From assembly GCF_043641665.1 (NCBI RefSeq), contig NC_092182.1:26855320-26919319 (forward strand): a stretch of 64,000 bases of DNA. The letters are read 5' to 3'. The position numbers were made by a program, and so were the translations under genes. This DNA is from Enoplosus armatus (lineage: Eukaryota > Chordata > Actinopteri > Centrarchiformes > Enoplosidae). Below, piece by piece: positions 10,565 to 24,396 of the stretch (the first letter of the stretch is position 1; each line of letters opens with the position of its first letter). Under the pieces are notes generated by a model, which saw nothing but the letters and a program-made list of their open reading frames with translations, was not told where the DNA came from and ran no database searches.

Positions 10565-11349
10565 GGACAGCTGCTGCAGGCTCAGAGGAAGCAGTTTGAA
10601 TTAAATAATTCACCAGCTGCTATTATACAACAATTACTACAGTGCCATCAAAGCCCTGCACACACACTCAACACACACGACACACACACACACGTTGTTG
10701 TTTCATACAACATGAGTACAGTAACATACGAGCTTCTCGCAGCTGGGGGGCAGAGATTCACTGGATGTCCTGGGAGTTTCAGGACCCACAGAGACCCTCA
10801 GGAACCGCCTCGTGAACACAAAACCTGAGAAACACAATTACCCAGAGAGGACGAGAGGAGACGCGGTGCTGGATTATTGAGTAACAAGTAACTCTTCTCG
10901 TTACCGCCGTGTGGGACAAAATGACAAAATGGTGTCTTCTATCCATTCAATCATTCAAACGAGATTTATGGCTTTCAAAGCTCAACTTCCGTCCTGAGAG
11001 CTGGAACATCAAGATGTTGTTAACGCTGACAGTCGAGCTACGAGGCGACGATGTCACATCACAATCTAAATGAGGAAGGTAAAGGGGCCGTTGGTGCGCA
11101 CACATTAGTACTAATATCAAAACTAGTTCACCACTCTGTGCTGTGACCAGTTTTATGAAACCTGTGATTTGTGTAAACGCAGATAACATCGATCCATGCT
11201 GTTGTTAAACTTACAAGATGCTAATAAAGGTTTGTGAAGTTCATATATCTTATAATGCGCAGCGGGCAGACTTATTATCCAAACAAAGACTATATATCAA
11301 AATGTGTTCAGCTTCTCTGCGTGGTTACAAATAGTCAGGTTGAGATGAA

Positions 11350-11351
<2 letters not shown>
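10565..11351 (-). other. mmp24 intron 1, no feature recognised
   Basis: No exon or RNA gene identified. A short CA run lies near 10680-10694. Confidence 0.5.

Positions 11352-11389
<38 letters not shown>
11352..11389. repeat. (CA)n microsatellite
   Basis: Pure CA run of about 38 bases. Confidence 0.95.
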
Positions 11390-11393
<4 letters not shown>

Positions 11394-13424
11394 AAATACT
11401 ACCGTTGACAAAGCTGTAAATATCACAGCAGATAAAAACACAACAGGGTGCAACACAATAACAAAAGTGTTTTAATTTAAATATTTTAACGACGCTTTAA
11501 TGCTTTAAATCACATTTAACTTGCATGAAGGTTGCGAGTGTGCAGAGTCCTGATGACTCAAGCTTCACTGTTGGAACCACTTTTAATATTTCTGCTTGTG
11601 GGAGTGCAGCAGCACATTTGTTGTGCAGCGATTCTGAGCCTGAGCTTCAGAAACCCCCCCGCAGGCCTCTGAAGATGAGCAAAACATAAACCAAAATAAA
11701 ATAAGACACATAAAACAAAACTCTTGCATTTTGTTCTTGCTGACCTCACAAACTGAATGTCCATAGAGCAGAGGACGTGCAGGTGTGTGTGTGTGTGTCA
11801 TCTTTATTCATGAGGCTGAAGCAGCATCACTGATTATTCAAAGCTCACTCCGTCCGCTCAGCTGGTTGATATGATGACATCCTTCTAAACAGATGAAGCC
11901 TGATGTGTCCCTTCTTACACAAGGTGAATCATGAAAAAGCAAGTGAGGAAGACAAGAGATGAAGTCCGGTGACAGAACGATTTCTGCTTTGAAATGTCGG
12001 ACCTGCTGGGAACAAACTGTGGGCGGGGGTGTCGCGCTGCTCCACTGCTGCTGCGCAGTCACAGCATTGGTGGGCAGTCATTGGTTTGGACGCTTAAAGT
12101 GAAGCGTGTTTACGTTCTCTGGACAAACTCTTGTGGTTGTGTGAATAATGACTGCTGTCCCCGAGCAGCCGAGCAGGAAGCGTCCGCGGACGTCTGAGAG
12201 AGGAGTTTGGGTCGGATGGTTGAGCGTGCGAAGCGTCTGACTCCGGAGATCACCGCCCCGTCGACACAGGAAATGTTTAGAGTTCATAAATCCATGAAGA
12301 CGGGAAATTTGATTTCAACAATATTGTTGTAGCTGATCCAGAGATAAACTGATCGATTGGCCTTCTTAGTTCATTACATTTTGTTTTTCTTTCAAAGCTA
12401 ATGTGTGATTTATCCAATAAAACCACAGCATGACTTTTCTCTCATAATGAACATTGTAAATCACATCGTAACAGCACCTACAGCTGAACAATGGGTCCAT
12501 GACAGTATAAAGGTCATCCAGATAACTACACTGACTGCACAGACTTACCACTCGTCACAAAACCACAGTCTTTAAGGGCTGCTGTGGGTTCACAGACAAA
12601 CTACTACACCAAACTAGATATTATAGGAAACCAGGAGAGGTGGGCTGTAACAGGCCAGCAGAGGAGCACAACACAACCAGACGTCAGAAATGATCTGTTG
12701 TGTGGTTCAGGTTGTTGAAGGACGTGCTGAAGCAGCAGAGGACGGTGGTTGAACTGGGCAGCTCCCAGGTCTGCATGTGTGTGAGTGACCTGTCCTGAAG
12801 TAACAGACTCACTGTTCACGTCCACGTCTGCCTTCTGCGTCAAGTATGAAAAAACACTAAAATGTTGCGGGTTGAGGTTATATTCACAGGAACACGTGCA
12901 TCATCAGATTATTATAAAACAACAGATTCCATGACACAGATAACCCTTTCAGCTCCGACGCCTGATGCCGTGTCTCGTTTGAATCTGTTGCTGCTGGAAA
13001 CATCAAAGAAACGGGGACACGTAGAGGTTTCTTCTGCTTTTGTCTCAAACCGTTCATCTCTTTGTTTAAGGCGTTTAAAAAGACATGAATTCAGTCACGT
13101 CTTCTAAAAACAGCGGTCTGCAAATGGAAATTAAAAAATGTAGGGTGCAGATTTGGACTGCAGTCAAAGAAATGTATTGTTACTGTATTTAGTATAATCA
13201 AATCTCTACAAATGTTTTTAATGTACCGCTTGAGAGTTTCACGATACTCCAATCAAACAGAAGGAAAAATTTAATATTGAATTATTAGAAAACACTGATA
13301 CCTGCCACTGGGATGAGGCAGAATGTCTTCTTTTGAGAGACCAGTGACCGGTGTGAACCTCAGCGCAAGTGCATCACAATTAAAACACATAAGAAAAGTT
13401 TTCACACTAAACACTAAATCTCTA
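11390..13424 (-). other. mmp24 intron 1, no feature recognised
   Basis: About 2 kb without an exon, RNA gene or clear repeat. Open frames on both strands here are short and lack domain content. Confidence 0.5.
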
Positions 13425-13492
13425 CAGGTCAGGTTTATTTATACAGCCCAACATCACAAATCCTACTTTTGTCTCAGGGGGCTTTACAATCA
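13425..13492 (+). repeat. Fragment of a teleost interspersed repeat
   Basis: The segment with TTTATACAGCCCAACATCAC and GGGGGCTTTACAATC resembles a short non-autonomous element that I know as common in fish genomes (AGCCCAATATCACAAAT...GGCTTTACAATCTG type). Class not assigned. Confidence 0.55.
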
Positions 13493-13941
13493 GCACCCAA
13501 AGACATTAAACTTCCTGTCACATAAGAGAAAGAGCAGATCTGGAGGCTGAAACGAGCTCATGTTTGATATCTTTTGCTTAATGGATTCAGCTCTTCGTAT
13601 ATAAAAGTATATCGACATTCTAAGAAATACGAGTGTATTTTTGTTTAAGTGAGAATGTGAAGTGGACGCTGGTATTTTTCTCACTTCCAGCTCAGAGGTT
13701 TGAACCAAACTTCACTCCAGTTTTTTCTGCCAGTCTGTCTGTTTGCATCTGTCCACCTGCGTGTCTGTCCACCTGCCTGTCTGTCCACCTGTCTGTCTGT
13801 CTGTCTCTGATGCCTCAACCTGTGCGTCAGCCTGCCAGTGAGTCTCCTCCGTCTGTCTGCTGCGATAAAAATAGACCTTATCTCCCCCTGCTAAACTATT
13901 TACCGTCTCTCAGCTTGAGTGCAACGGGTGCAACCCGTCAG

Positions 13942-13971
13942 GCACTCCCCCTGTTCAGACGGGGGGAGTGC
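13942..13971. other. Perfect 10-base stem hairpin
   Basis: GCACTCCCCC and GGGGGAGTGC are perfect inverted copies separated by about 10 bases. It lies in mmp24 intron 1 and has no U-run that would mark a Pol III terminator. Probably incidental. Confidence 0.6.
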
Positions 13972-14044
13972 AGCGAGAACGGACACGACTGTCACAAAGA
14001 AGTGAGACCTGCCGCTGCCTCGTCATGAAGGTGTAAATGTATGT

Positions 14045-14290
14045 TGGTTATTTTCTTGATTAATCGATTCATTGTTTGAACTAAAAAAAAATGTCAGAAA
14101 ATAGTGAAAAATGCCAAATCATACGTTCTCAGACTAGTGATGTCTTAAGTGCTTGTTTTATGTCCAAAACCCAAAGATGGTAAATTTACTATCTTATAAA
14201 ACAAAGAAAAGTGGGAAATCCTCACATTTAATTTTGCTTAAGTTTTAAATGATTAATCGATTATCAAATTTGTTGCCGATAAATTCTATT
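14045..14290 (-). repeat. Interspersed repeat with ATTAATCGATTA ends, copy 1
   Basis: The element starts with GATTAATCGATTC and ends with GATTAATCGATTATC, with AAAATGCCAAA-type sequence inside. Related segments are at about 27455-27665 and 60890-61075. The family is widespread in percomorph fish, from memory. Confidence 0.65.
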
Positions 14291-14814
14291 TCTATCAATC
14301 ATGAGAGGTCATCCAGAAATGAAAGAACAAATTACAAAAGTAACATGACGAAGTGCACTCACAGGAAAGTGAACCACTGCCTTTTATTTTCTGATATTTT
14401 CAGCTGTTGTTGTTTGAGGCAAACTGTGCACCTTACATTACAGACACAGCGCACATAATCAAACCCCCCTGGGTGTCGCAAATTGAATATGTCTCAACTT
14501 TCGCCGCATTACGTCAACGTCAGACAGAGAAAAGAACAGCAGCACCTGGATTTCTGCCTCATCCTTCTCTTCAAGAACAAGTCATCTCTGTTAGCCCTTT
14601 TTATCTTAAGAGTCTTTATAACTTCCGGGGCGACTGCCTGCTGCTTTTACTGCGTCACCGTGTGCTTTGTGTTAAAGTGGCATTGTTTGAAATGTGGCAA
14701 CGAGGTGACAATACTTTGCACTCTATCGCATTTTGTTTTGATCGATACTTTTCGAGGGTAAAAACATCGACACGTGCATAAAAACAGGTGCACAGAATCA
14801 AAAAGCGGTGGTGG

Positions 14815-15210
14815 AGACGTGTTCAGATCCTGCAGCAATACTGCAATCGAAAGTAAAAGTATTAGCAAAATGTACGTAAAGATATAAGTAAAATCAGAAA
14901 AATGGCTCCTGTGACTGTTTCAATTATATATTATCTTATTGGCTTCTTATTACTGTAGCATTCATGTGTACTGTTGTAGTTGGTCGAGGTGGAGCTAATG
15001 CCGAGCTAACGACTTCATGTACTGAAGTTTCATCTCTAACGGTGCATCAGTTTTATAAATATCATCATGTGTTTTGTGTAAAATCTTGATCTTGATCTGT
15101 AAAAGTACAATATTTCCCTCTGAATGTTAGTTAAGTAAAAGTATAAAGTAGCATGAAATGGAAATAGTCAAGTAAAGTACAAGTACTCTAAACCTGTGCT
15201 TAGTTACACT
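14815..15210 (+). repeat. Interspersed MITE-like repeat (AAGTAAAAGTA family), fullest copy
   Basis: It contains GTTCAGATCCTGCAGCAATA, repeated AGTAAAAGTA motifs, TTGGTCGAGGTGGAGCTAAT, TAAAATCTTGATCTTGATCTG and GTCAAGTAAAGTACAAGTAC. The same family appears truncated at 35440-35562 and further on at 40880-41062. Confidence 0.7.
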
Positions 15211-16728
15211 GTCCGTCCTCAGCCGTCTGTCGGAGCAGGATGAAACGTCCTGTTTGATCAGAGCCTCTCTGATCTCGGAGGATCTCTTGTGAGAAGTGAA
15301 TCACTCTGGACTCTGTGTTCTCACCTCACTTCTCCCTGTTCTTGCAAACATCACGTACAATAATAAGATTCCACTGAAGAAATCAAAAGTCAACACGGTC
15401 GGCGGCGTTGAACAGCGAGTGATTAATGAATGAAATCACTGTTCGTTGTGGAAACCAGAGAGCTAATGTCTGCCGGCGTCTGCTGGTGCGGTTTCATATT
15501 TGTACGGAAAATGAAAAAGAGTCAGCATCGTTTTGTCAGCGAGGATTCCCTCGTCGGCTGAGGATGAGGACGGGGACTGAGGAGGCAGATTTGTAGATGT
15601 TTGGTAATGAAATTTATTCCCACCATTTCTGCACTCGGCAGGAAAAGACGACGCGGAGACAGACGATGTCGGACGTGATCAGATGTATCAGCTGGTATAA
15701 ACTCTGGTGTTTTCCTTCCTGGCACTGACATGAGGTGAGCGCCTATTTAACACACCGATCAATGAGAACCAGCTTCAATTAAAACACGCAGTCAAGACTG
15801 TGTACAAGCAACAACGGCGACATGTTTAAATGTAAGTACATAATCTCCGCTGGGGATGGTGGGGGTCATGTCAGCCTCACTTTTATTGTTTCAAGTTGAT
15901 TTTCTGAGTAAAATCTCTGAACACTGTTCTCTGACTGTCGGGCATCATAATCCAGACGACAGAAGATAAACTCATCCGAGTCGTCTTCAGTGACCACAGC
16001 GCGCTCACACAATATTCTAGGACGAATCTCAATTAGAAGCTCAAAGTCACGATGACTTTGTTAGCATACAAAAGCTCCAATGCAAATTTTGCCAGCATGG
16101 CATTGTGGGTATTTCGCCATTGTAACTTGATATGATAGCCACCAAAACTCTGTCATTTTTCGAACCTTTTAGCCACAATTTCTGTAAATTCTGCCTCTAA
16201 AAACTGCAGTCCTGTCCGACCTTTAATCCACAGCGGTCTAAGGCTCATGGGAAATGGTGTTCATGAAAGGACGCTAACAAAAAAATGTCAGTCGGATTTT
16301 GAATGACACTTAACGAGGTGTTTTGCCCTCTCTTTCGCTTCTCAGGCTTCAATATTGGCCTACCTTATTGGTGAAGGTCGGCCGTATGCCGCCTGAATGG
16401 AATACTTAAAGACACAACTCAGGGCTTCAAAACCTCATGAAACTGCATTTTTTGGCATTGCCAGAACAATTTGCACAAGCAAGTTAGTCTGAAAACTCTC
16501 ATTTTATTTTCAGTTTCCAAGCAAATTATTTGTTTTCCACAAAAATGTGAAACAATATCCGCTCATAACAACGACAGCAGAATTCAAGTTTTCTCTGGTT
16601 ATGTTTAGGACCGGGCAGCACAAGACGTGACGTGTTATTAACATTTAACTGAAAGCACAATCTTAAACTAACCTTCACCAAAGTGCTTGTTTTGTCAAAC
16701 TCTAAGTGCTTTGGTTTATCAATACAGG

Positions 16729-16730
<2 letters not shown>
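15211..16730 (-). other. mmp24 intron 1, no feature recognised
   Basis: About 1.5 kb without exon, RNA gene or repeat that I can name. Confidence 0.5.

Positions 16731-16802
<72 letters not shown>
16731..16802. repeat. (CA)n microsatellite
   Basis: Pure CA run of about 72 bases. It reads TG on the minus strand. Confidence 0.97.
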
Positions 16803-16805
<3 letters not shown>

Positions 16806-16958
16806 CTGTCTCCATCGAGGCAACAACAGCTCCTCACCGCCAGGGACGTGTTTGTCACAAATGTTCAGAAAAGCTTTCTCTCACACCCCTTCTCAAGCTC
16901 GCACGCTGCCGACTGCGGTTGTTTCTCGTCCGTCAGTTGGATGCGAGCGCTGCGGCTC

Positions 16959-16984
16959 GGGGGGGGGGGGGGGGGGGGGGGGGG
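16959..16984. repeat. 26-base poly-G tract
   Basis: The longest uninterrupted homopolymer in the window. It can form G-quadruplex on the plus strand. Exact length in an assembly is uncertain at such runs. Confidence 0.9.
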
Positions 16985-17875
16985 CATCTGAGGCTGACTG
17001 GTGGCTTTCTTTCTGGCTTCCTGGCATCTTGCTCGGAGCAGCGGTGGAGAGCTTTACCCGTCGCTGCCGTGAAGCTCTGAAGATAGACTGAAACACATTC
17101 AATATACGGACTGAAGTGTCCTCGCGTGTGCGGGTCATTTTCCACGTCCTCTTAAAAACACAACCTCATTAAAATAGTTAGAGTTTAGGGCTGAAACCGT
17201 TTTGTCACAGAGAAGTGAGCAGAAGAAGACTTCATATAGGGCTGCAGGAATGCTGACTGTTGTAATAGAGCACTAGGAATGACTGTTGGCAACATCTGAA
17301 GACAGATTTTATAGAAGAAAAATGATTGATTGATTAATCAAGCCGCAGCTGGGCCAAGGCATCACAGCGAGTTATAGAAACAAATGATGTAATTAGTTGA
17401 ATTAAACCTCAGCAGGTTTTTGAGAGCTACTCGGTTGTGAACCACACGGGTGATTGAAGAGATGACCGAACAAATAAAAGACTGAATGTGACGGTTTGGT
17501 GTGCAGCAGCCACTCACCTCACCTCAGGCTGCTTGTGTTTCCTCTGGGCTCAACATTTAAGTTACGCGTTTGTGGCCGAACCACAGTGTTTTGGACCAAT
17601 CAGCGTCCAATGAGGAGCTACTGGCAGCTCCAGGTGCGGTTCAGGTGTGACGGCAGCGAGAAGCGAGTCCCTTTAATGTAAGACGGCAAGAATCGCCTAC
17701 CGACATGCTAACTACATAGCTAGCTACACTGACTGCGTGCTAGCTTCCAAAGTTCAGACTGCAGCCTGTTGTTGTGTTTCCTCTTCGGTGCGATCTGATT
17801 GGTTGAAGTTAGTCCGTGATAGACAGATGGTGTCTGGGCTCAGCCTTAGAGACAGTAGAGCTGCTGCTTCTTTGT
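16985..17875 (-). other. mmp24 intron 1, no feature recognised
   Basis: No exon, RNA gene or clear repeat was identified. Confidence 0.5.
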
Positions 17876-17879
17876 GTCT

Positions 17880-18106
17880 CAGGTGGTTCGGCATGTGATC
17901 AGGATGCCTCCACTTGGAGGTTTTTTTCTGGGCCCGTTCAACCAGTAGGAGACCCCCGGGGAGCCAGAACACGCTGGAGAGATTATGCCTCTCATCTGGC
18001 CTGGGACCGCCTCGGGGGCCCCCAGGAGGACCTGGAAAACAGTCCTGAGGAGAGGGACGTCTGGACTACCTTACTTTGTCTGCTGCTTCCATCGCGACGC
18101 GAACAT

Positions 18107-18108
<2 letters not shown>
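17880..18108 (+). mobile_element. 3' ORF remnant of a non-LTR retrotransposon
   Basis: On the plus strand one frame reads GARTRWRDYASHLAWDRLGG, then PQEDLEN and ERDVWTTLLCLL. This is the familiar C-terminal end of a fish non-LTR retrotransposon reverse transcriptase (R-x-RWRDY-x-SHLAWDRLG). Only this terminal piece is present, so it is a dead 5'-truncated copy. A CA array follows directly, as often happens at retroelement 3' ends. The clade (RTE, Rex or L2-like) is not decided. Confidence 0.7.

Positions 18109-18155
<47 letters not shown>
18109..18155. repeat. (CA)n microsatellite after a LINE remnant
   Basis: Pure CA run of about 47 bases directly at the 3' side of the LINE remnant. Confidence 0.96.
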
Positions 18156-18158
<3 letters not shown>

Positions 18159-18248
18159 TTCTGTAATGTGAAACTCTTTTGAAGAACACTCAGGTGGGAC
18201 TGATGGGCTCATAGCTATGACCTCATGTCTGTGGTGTCATATAACGCG

Positions 18249-18249
<1 letters not shown>

Positions 18250-18319
<70 letters not shown>
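18250..18319. repeat. (CA)n microsatellite
   Basis: Pure CA run of about 70 bases. A TA run follows at about 18381-18400. Confidence 0.96.
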
Positions 18320-18320
<1 letters not shown>

Positions 18321-18400
18321 GCTTAGAAAACAATGTTAAAATGCAGTTGTCTGTGTTGTGTTATCATATATTAAAACTGAGATATATATATATATATATT

Positions 18401-19141
18401 TTTCAGAGATAATAATAAGACGTGTAAAATATACTAACCCTCAAGTCATTTTTTTTAAAATTCTCACTTTCTTCAGTATCTGAGCATCAACTATGGTGAA
18501 GAAAAGAAGGAAAAGACGATGGTTATGGTGAATAAAAAGACTATTTATTGCAGGTCGGTGACGGGAGGCCGACTCTGATCTCCTGCAATGAGCTCAGACG
18601 CACAACAAGCCCGTCCACCTCCCCGACCGCCACACTTCACTTGATTTCTAGTTGTATGTTAAGGAATTACAGCACAGCGACGGAGCCAATGATCATAGCT
18701 GCTCACGATGGTCGAGACTACGACACCATGTCGGAACCATAACAACTGTTTAACCTCCTGCATCGAGCAGAAATCTTTCCTCCCCGCCTCGCTGCAGATC
18801 ACTTCCTGCACTGATGTGAATTGGATGTGAATCATGAGGTGCTGAGTCGTCCAACATGGGTGTAATTCTTGGCACAGAGGGCTGAATAAACAGCACCTGA
18901 ATGCATTTTTGTCACAATAATCAAATTTCAATGGATACTCTATGTTAAAAAAATATTTTTTTTACTCTCAAATGTTGGAATCTGTATCAAAAAAAATGAT
19001 ATCAGGTATCAGTCAGTTTCATTGCAGCTACGTAAACAAGGGAAGAGAGTCGTGGTCCAACGAGAGGAAAGCCTCAGAGTCTGCAGAGATTCTGTTCAAA
19101 TCAAATCTGTCCACACCTGCAGCCCTCCGACACGCCGCCTG

Positions 19142-19144
<3 letters not shown>
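18401..19144 (-). other. mmp24 intron 1, no feature recognised
   Basis: No exon, RNA gene or clear repeat was seen. Confidence 0.5.
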
Positions 19145-19181
<37 letters not shown>

Positions 19182-19214
19182 CACACACGCACACACACAC
19201 ACACGCACACACAC
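19145..19214. repeat. (CA)n microsatellite with CG interruptions
   Basis: About 70 bases of CA with several GCAC interruptions, which usually mark an older, more stable array. Confidence 0.95.
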
Positions 19215-22200
19215 TGAGCAGCGGTGTGTGTCGTCATGTACAGTGGCAGCTTTGTTCATTGTTTTCATTTAGAGTTTCAGAGGAGACGTTTCCTTCTAGT
19301 AAAACATTTCTTAGTTGGCTTTTCTTTTCTTTACATATTTTGTAATTTTATTGTTCAGTCAGTTCTTTGACAAAACATCTGAAACATGATTTAAAACTTC
19401 TGACAGCTGCACATCCTGTACACTTCATTTTCACTACACAGAAAATTGTCTATTTTACTTATTTCTAAGCAACTGGCTTTTCTTCCTTTTTGGCATAACT
19501 TGTTATCAATTAGCATCTGCATGATTACTGAAATCAGTCACACTGCCGCCTTCAATCGCATGAGCATATAGAAAGTCTGAAGCTGCAGATTACAGACTGT
19601 CATGAAATAAATATAATAATTACAAATACACATCACCGAAGACATACTCATAAGAAAAGCCAAGACGGCACAGCCACTGTTTGATTGACAGGTGACCTCA
19701 GTGAAGTGCAGAAACATCAGAACCGGATCATTACAGCATCCCTTCAAGGTAAAACTTGGATGCAAGAAAAGGCTCGATTGCAGCGGCTGCCGTGAAGCAC
19801 ACGCTCAGTGTGGAGTGACGGACAGATGGATGAACAGATTTATCAACAGATCGATGGAGATTTGACGGATGGATGGAGCCGAAGAGAGGAGGAGGCCTGA
19901 AAGACGGATGGAAGGACGTGGGACGTTCTTCTGTTGTGTTAGAGCAGCCGTCATCTGCCTCTGAAGTCTGTTACTGTTCTTCAGCGTTCAGTCAGACGCT
20001 GCTGATCATATAGGAGCTCACGGTCCTCATCGCTACCTGATCTACATAGACCAGGTTCCAAGGTGTCAACACAGTCAGCAGCACTAGAGTGATTAAATCT
20101 GTTCATCCAAAAATCAAACATTTAAAGCTGCTACGGTCAATATTCTTATGTTTACCCTGGATCAGATGTGTAATGTGAAAGGTGTCGTTTGTTTGTCTCT
20201 GTCAGCCTGGAAAGTCATTGTTTTGGTTCACTCATCAGTAATCGTGTTTCAATTCCAAATTTCAATTCCAAACTCTTGAAATGTCGCAAAAAAAGACGTA
20301 TTAGTATTAGTCGCGTCTCAACTTTTGCCTTTTCCAAACAGCTTTTCTGATGCGATACTTCAAAATGTGCATAAAAATAAGTTCATGGAAACACGGCTAT
20401 TCGTTTCCAGCTGGTTTCAGCTAAAAAGCTCCGATCAACCCGCTGTACACTTCCTGCTCAGCACCAACTAGCCGACAGGCAAAGTTAGCGACTAGCTGTT
20501 GAACATTTAACAGCTCCGAGTGCTGGATATCCTTCTCAGGTTGTGGAGATCAAAACAGAGCAAAAAGAGCAAAAACTGGACTTAGAGTTATTGTTATTTA
20601 TGTTTCTACATCCACATTTCAAGTCCTGACAAAAGAAAAATACAGTTTGGGTTTAAAGAAACTGACAAACAATTCAATGAATGTGCGATCAGCGATGAAC
20701 ATTATGGTGCTACGCTGGGATGATCAGTACGAGCTGCAGGCACATAGTACAATTAAATTTACATCTCGGTGTGAAATTGTTTCCTCTTCCTGTGCTTCCA
20801 CAGTGATAAAACGTAATCCACTCTCCACGTCCTCCTGCGCTGCACAGAAAGCTTACAGAGAAGCAAGATGCTTTTCCTCAGAACAGACAGAGCCCTGCCT
20901 CGTATTCATTTTTAATTAGAAGTGCACTTGCATTTCCGCCCTGCTCAGTATCTCATGTTCTGAGGCTCCACTGAGCTGCAGGACTCTCATCTACAGCTGC
21001 AAGCTGCTCACAGACGTACTGCAAGAATGCACTACGCTGTGTTTGGACTCTCTGGCACATATTATAGGTGATCTGCAGGGTCCCTTAACTGTTGTTTGTC
21101 CTGTACAATGGCTTTCCGCTAAGGTCTTTCTCTATGTGACAACATGAGCTTTTAACTCTGTATCCTCTGGAGAAAATCAGTTTGTTTGTCATCTCTGACT
21201 CTGACATAAACCGTAAGAAAGCACAAGAAATGAGGAGAACCTCTCTGTAGGAAATCTGCATATTGGCAGCGAGAGGTGACTGAATAACTGGTGAAAAGCT
21301 GGGACCACTTTGACACGAGACTGACTCACTCAGTCTAACCTCTGCTTTACCAACCAAACTAAATACAAAGTGCTGCCGTTTTTACATACAGAGTTATGGA
21401 GCTGTGTTCCGAGCTGCATTTTGCTTTAAACTTGTTTTTGGCTGGCAGGGTGACTCTGACATGGTTGTAACGACACACAGTCTGCTCACGTCTACCAAAC
21501 CTGTCAGTCATCATCTGTTTGTGACAAAGGAAACCATAAAGATGAGCAGTTTGAATCTTAAGCTGTGATTTGTCTCATCCTGTAGGTGAAGTGCAGAGCT
21601 TTAAGTTTCTGGGTTGTAACGTGTAGCACAGCGTGTTATTTTGCTGCCTTCACTATTCAATTTCCATTACAAAAGAAACGTCGAGATGAAATGAAAACTT
21701 CCCTTTAACCCTTTTCGATCACATCCGCGGTCATATTGTGCACCTGGCGAACAATATATGCCAAAAGAATTACAGAAAATCTATTTCTTTCTTTCTTTTC
21801 TCATATCAAAATCACGTTTTCTTCCTGTAAAACAAAATATGACGTGTGCTTACAGAAGCTTGAACCAACCAGTTTCAACCAATAATATCACGACATCCAG
21901 CCGTCAATCAGTCTTCAACTGTTAGCGGTACAGAGCTAACGTTCATTAGTTAGCTAGCAAGCAACAGCGTGTCACGTCGGTTCCTGTTTCACTTGGAAAT
22001 ACGTCACGATACAGACGTTAGACCGACTCCGTCCAGCTTTATACGGTAAACAGTCCTGATTCAAGCAGCCTTCAAACTGGTTTTCCAAAACTCAAGACAC
22101 TGAAGTTCATCTAAAAGAATGGTTGTATGAGGTCTTCGAGTCTACATTTCACATTCTGGCTTTTTCAATGATATATTAAATCTTACACTTGCACATGAGC

Positions 22201-24396
22201 AGCTACAAACACACCAAAACTTTGAGACGGTTGTAATAACGACACACAGTCTGCTCATGGTTACCAAACAGGGTCAGAGAAGGAATCTGCAGAAACTTAT
22301 TATTATTATTTCATTTTATTATTTATTTTATTACTGTCAGGGAACATCGGTACCATCTGCAGTCCCTGGGCAGGTAGACCATCATGGATCCAAACAGGTA
22401 TACAAATTTCCATTTCAATCGTTACAACCAACCCTTTGAAACAGATAGTGATTCCCACTCAGCCGCCCACGTTAAAGCCTCACAACAGACCATTAGACGC
22501 TTTTTATGCTAAAATCTTCGAAGGTGACGAGACAAACGGGAAACAAATGGATAAACACATCTGTGCATGTGTGAATATGAAAGAACTAATGCGGAAAATG
22601 TATACATACAAATCATTTCATGCAATTTGGTTTCATCCTGTGAGGTTGGGTTTGCAGAAGGTATGACTCACATCACAGAGACAAGAGCACATGAACATCA
22701 GAGGGAGGGAGTCCGACGTTATATAACACGTCCTCTCTCACTCTCTGGCCATGTTGGAGACCCCCCTGTATTCTGACTGTGGACTAACTTCTCTTCCTGC
22801 TGTCCACTCGTTTTTAAGTTGAAGTTCATTTCTTTGCCTTCCTCGTGTCTGGCTTCCTCTCCTCTCCTCTCTGCCCATCTTTATCCTCTCAGTATGTTGA
22901 GTGTCTACCTTCCCTGCCTGACGTCCTGTCTCCTGCTGCAGTCTTATACAACTCGTCCTCTTCCTCTTCTCACCCTTTTTTACTCTTTTCGCAGGGTTTT
23001 ATGCAGATAAGGCAGATCTGAGAACCAGTGACATTATGGTATATAGGGGCTGTAAGTGACTCACATCCACTACAAATAAAGTAGACCAAGTGACATGCAA
23101 AACGCAGTAATGCACCAATTCATGCACCGTCCTCCTATTAAAAACCTCAGTTTCCAGTTTAGACCTTCAGTACATGAGCCTGATTCAGTTTCACTTACAG
23201 TCGTTCATTCTGGCATGTAAAAGATAGACAAGCGGCCAATTTTCAGAGCTTCCTAATTCATTTCAACTTCATGAAGGAGTATAAAACCTGGCAGGGAGGA
23301 GGGATGCTTCCTGTGATAGAGCTCGTGGCACCACCTTCTAAAAACTCACATTTGATTAGTAATAAATGGCTTTAAATAGGTTTTAAGCCACTATTAAGAA
23401 CAACTTTTGAGTTCATCTTATGTTAGCAGGACACTTACTTTGTTTTTAGCTCTTCAGTTCATCAGGTAGACGCCATTTAACCTCTGAACTTATAAAATAT
23501 AAAATAAAACAGTAAAACAACTCATTTATGGTAACACACTGTAATGTAGCTGTGAGCGCATTTTTAAATGTTAATTCATACATTTGTGGCTATAACTGCA
23601 ACGTTTTCCATTCCTTATTAATAACTATTAACTTAATAACCCTAACCCAACCTGGCAACCCTATGAAGCATCAATAAAGTATTTATTAACTGTTAATAAA
23701 GTCATTAGTCACAACTTGCACACCCCTTGTAGGGTGACTTATGAGAGAGTGGAACCAAACTCATGATCAGTCATTTTTCAGTTTTTTGTTTCTGTTCGTT
23801 TTTGCTGAACGCTGCAGGATTTAATCAGAAGTGAAATGTAATGAAACACAAACAGATGATTTGTAGTTCATAACAGGCAGCGATGCACATCATCACTGAT
23901 ATCATAGTAGTTTGAAAAGAATGTCAATTATTTAAAAAGGTCAACCGAGTTCAGCTGAGCGAACCATCCGTCACTTCTCTGCTTCTTAGCGCTTGAAGCG
24001 GCTCTTCAGATGAAGTTTGTCTCCAGCTCGCTGCATACAAACAGTACAGTTCCCTCATCAAATGCTCTGTGACAACTCCTCTTATTTACAGCTGCAGCTT
24101 GCACTGAGTGTGCGGTAAAGTGTGTGTGTGGGTGGGCGAGAAAGACAATGGCTGGAGAGGAGGGAAGTGAAAAAAAAACTGGAGACAGATAATGAATAAA
24201 GAGGGAGCGGAAACAATGAGGCTGTCCATCAAGAAGCCAAAATGTTCTGAACACGCAGCCATCGCAAAAATAGCCGTAAATACAAAGTACAGGCTCCATA
24301 TGGGTGCACTTCACTCTCCAAGGACGGCAAATCAGGACAAAGCTTAAAACTACTAGTAACAGCCGTGAATTCACACCCGCCTACACAGTGTGTACA
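19215..24396 (-). other. mmp24 intron 1, mostly unique sequence
   Basis: About 5 kb without a recognisable exon or RNA gene. A 30-odd base motif with ACGACACACAGTCTGCTCA recurs at 21468-21505 and 22228-22268. Sequence at 23560-23740 resembles AT-rich MITE remnants but has no clear ends. The open frames here are short and unsupported. Confidence 0.5.

Noticed and set aside
14407..14781. A 124-codon plus-strand frame
   Set aside because: No domain, no splice context, and it lies between repeat copies in mmp24 intron 1. A second overlapping frame is equally open.
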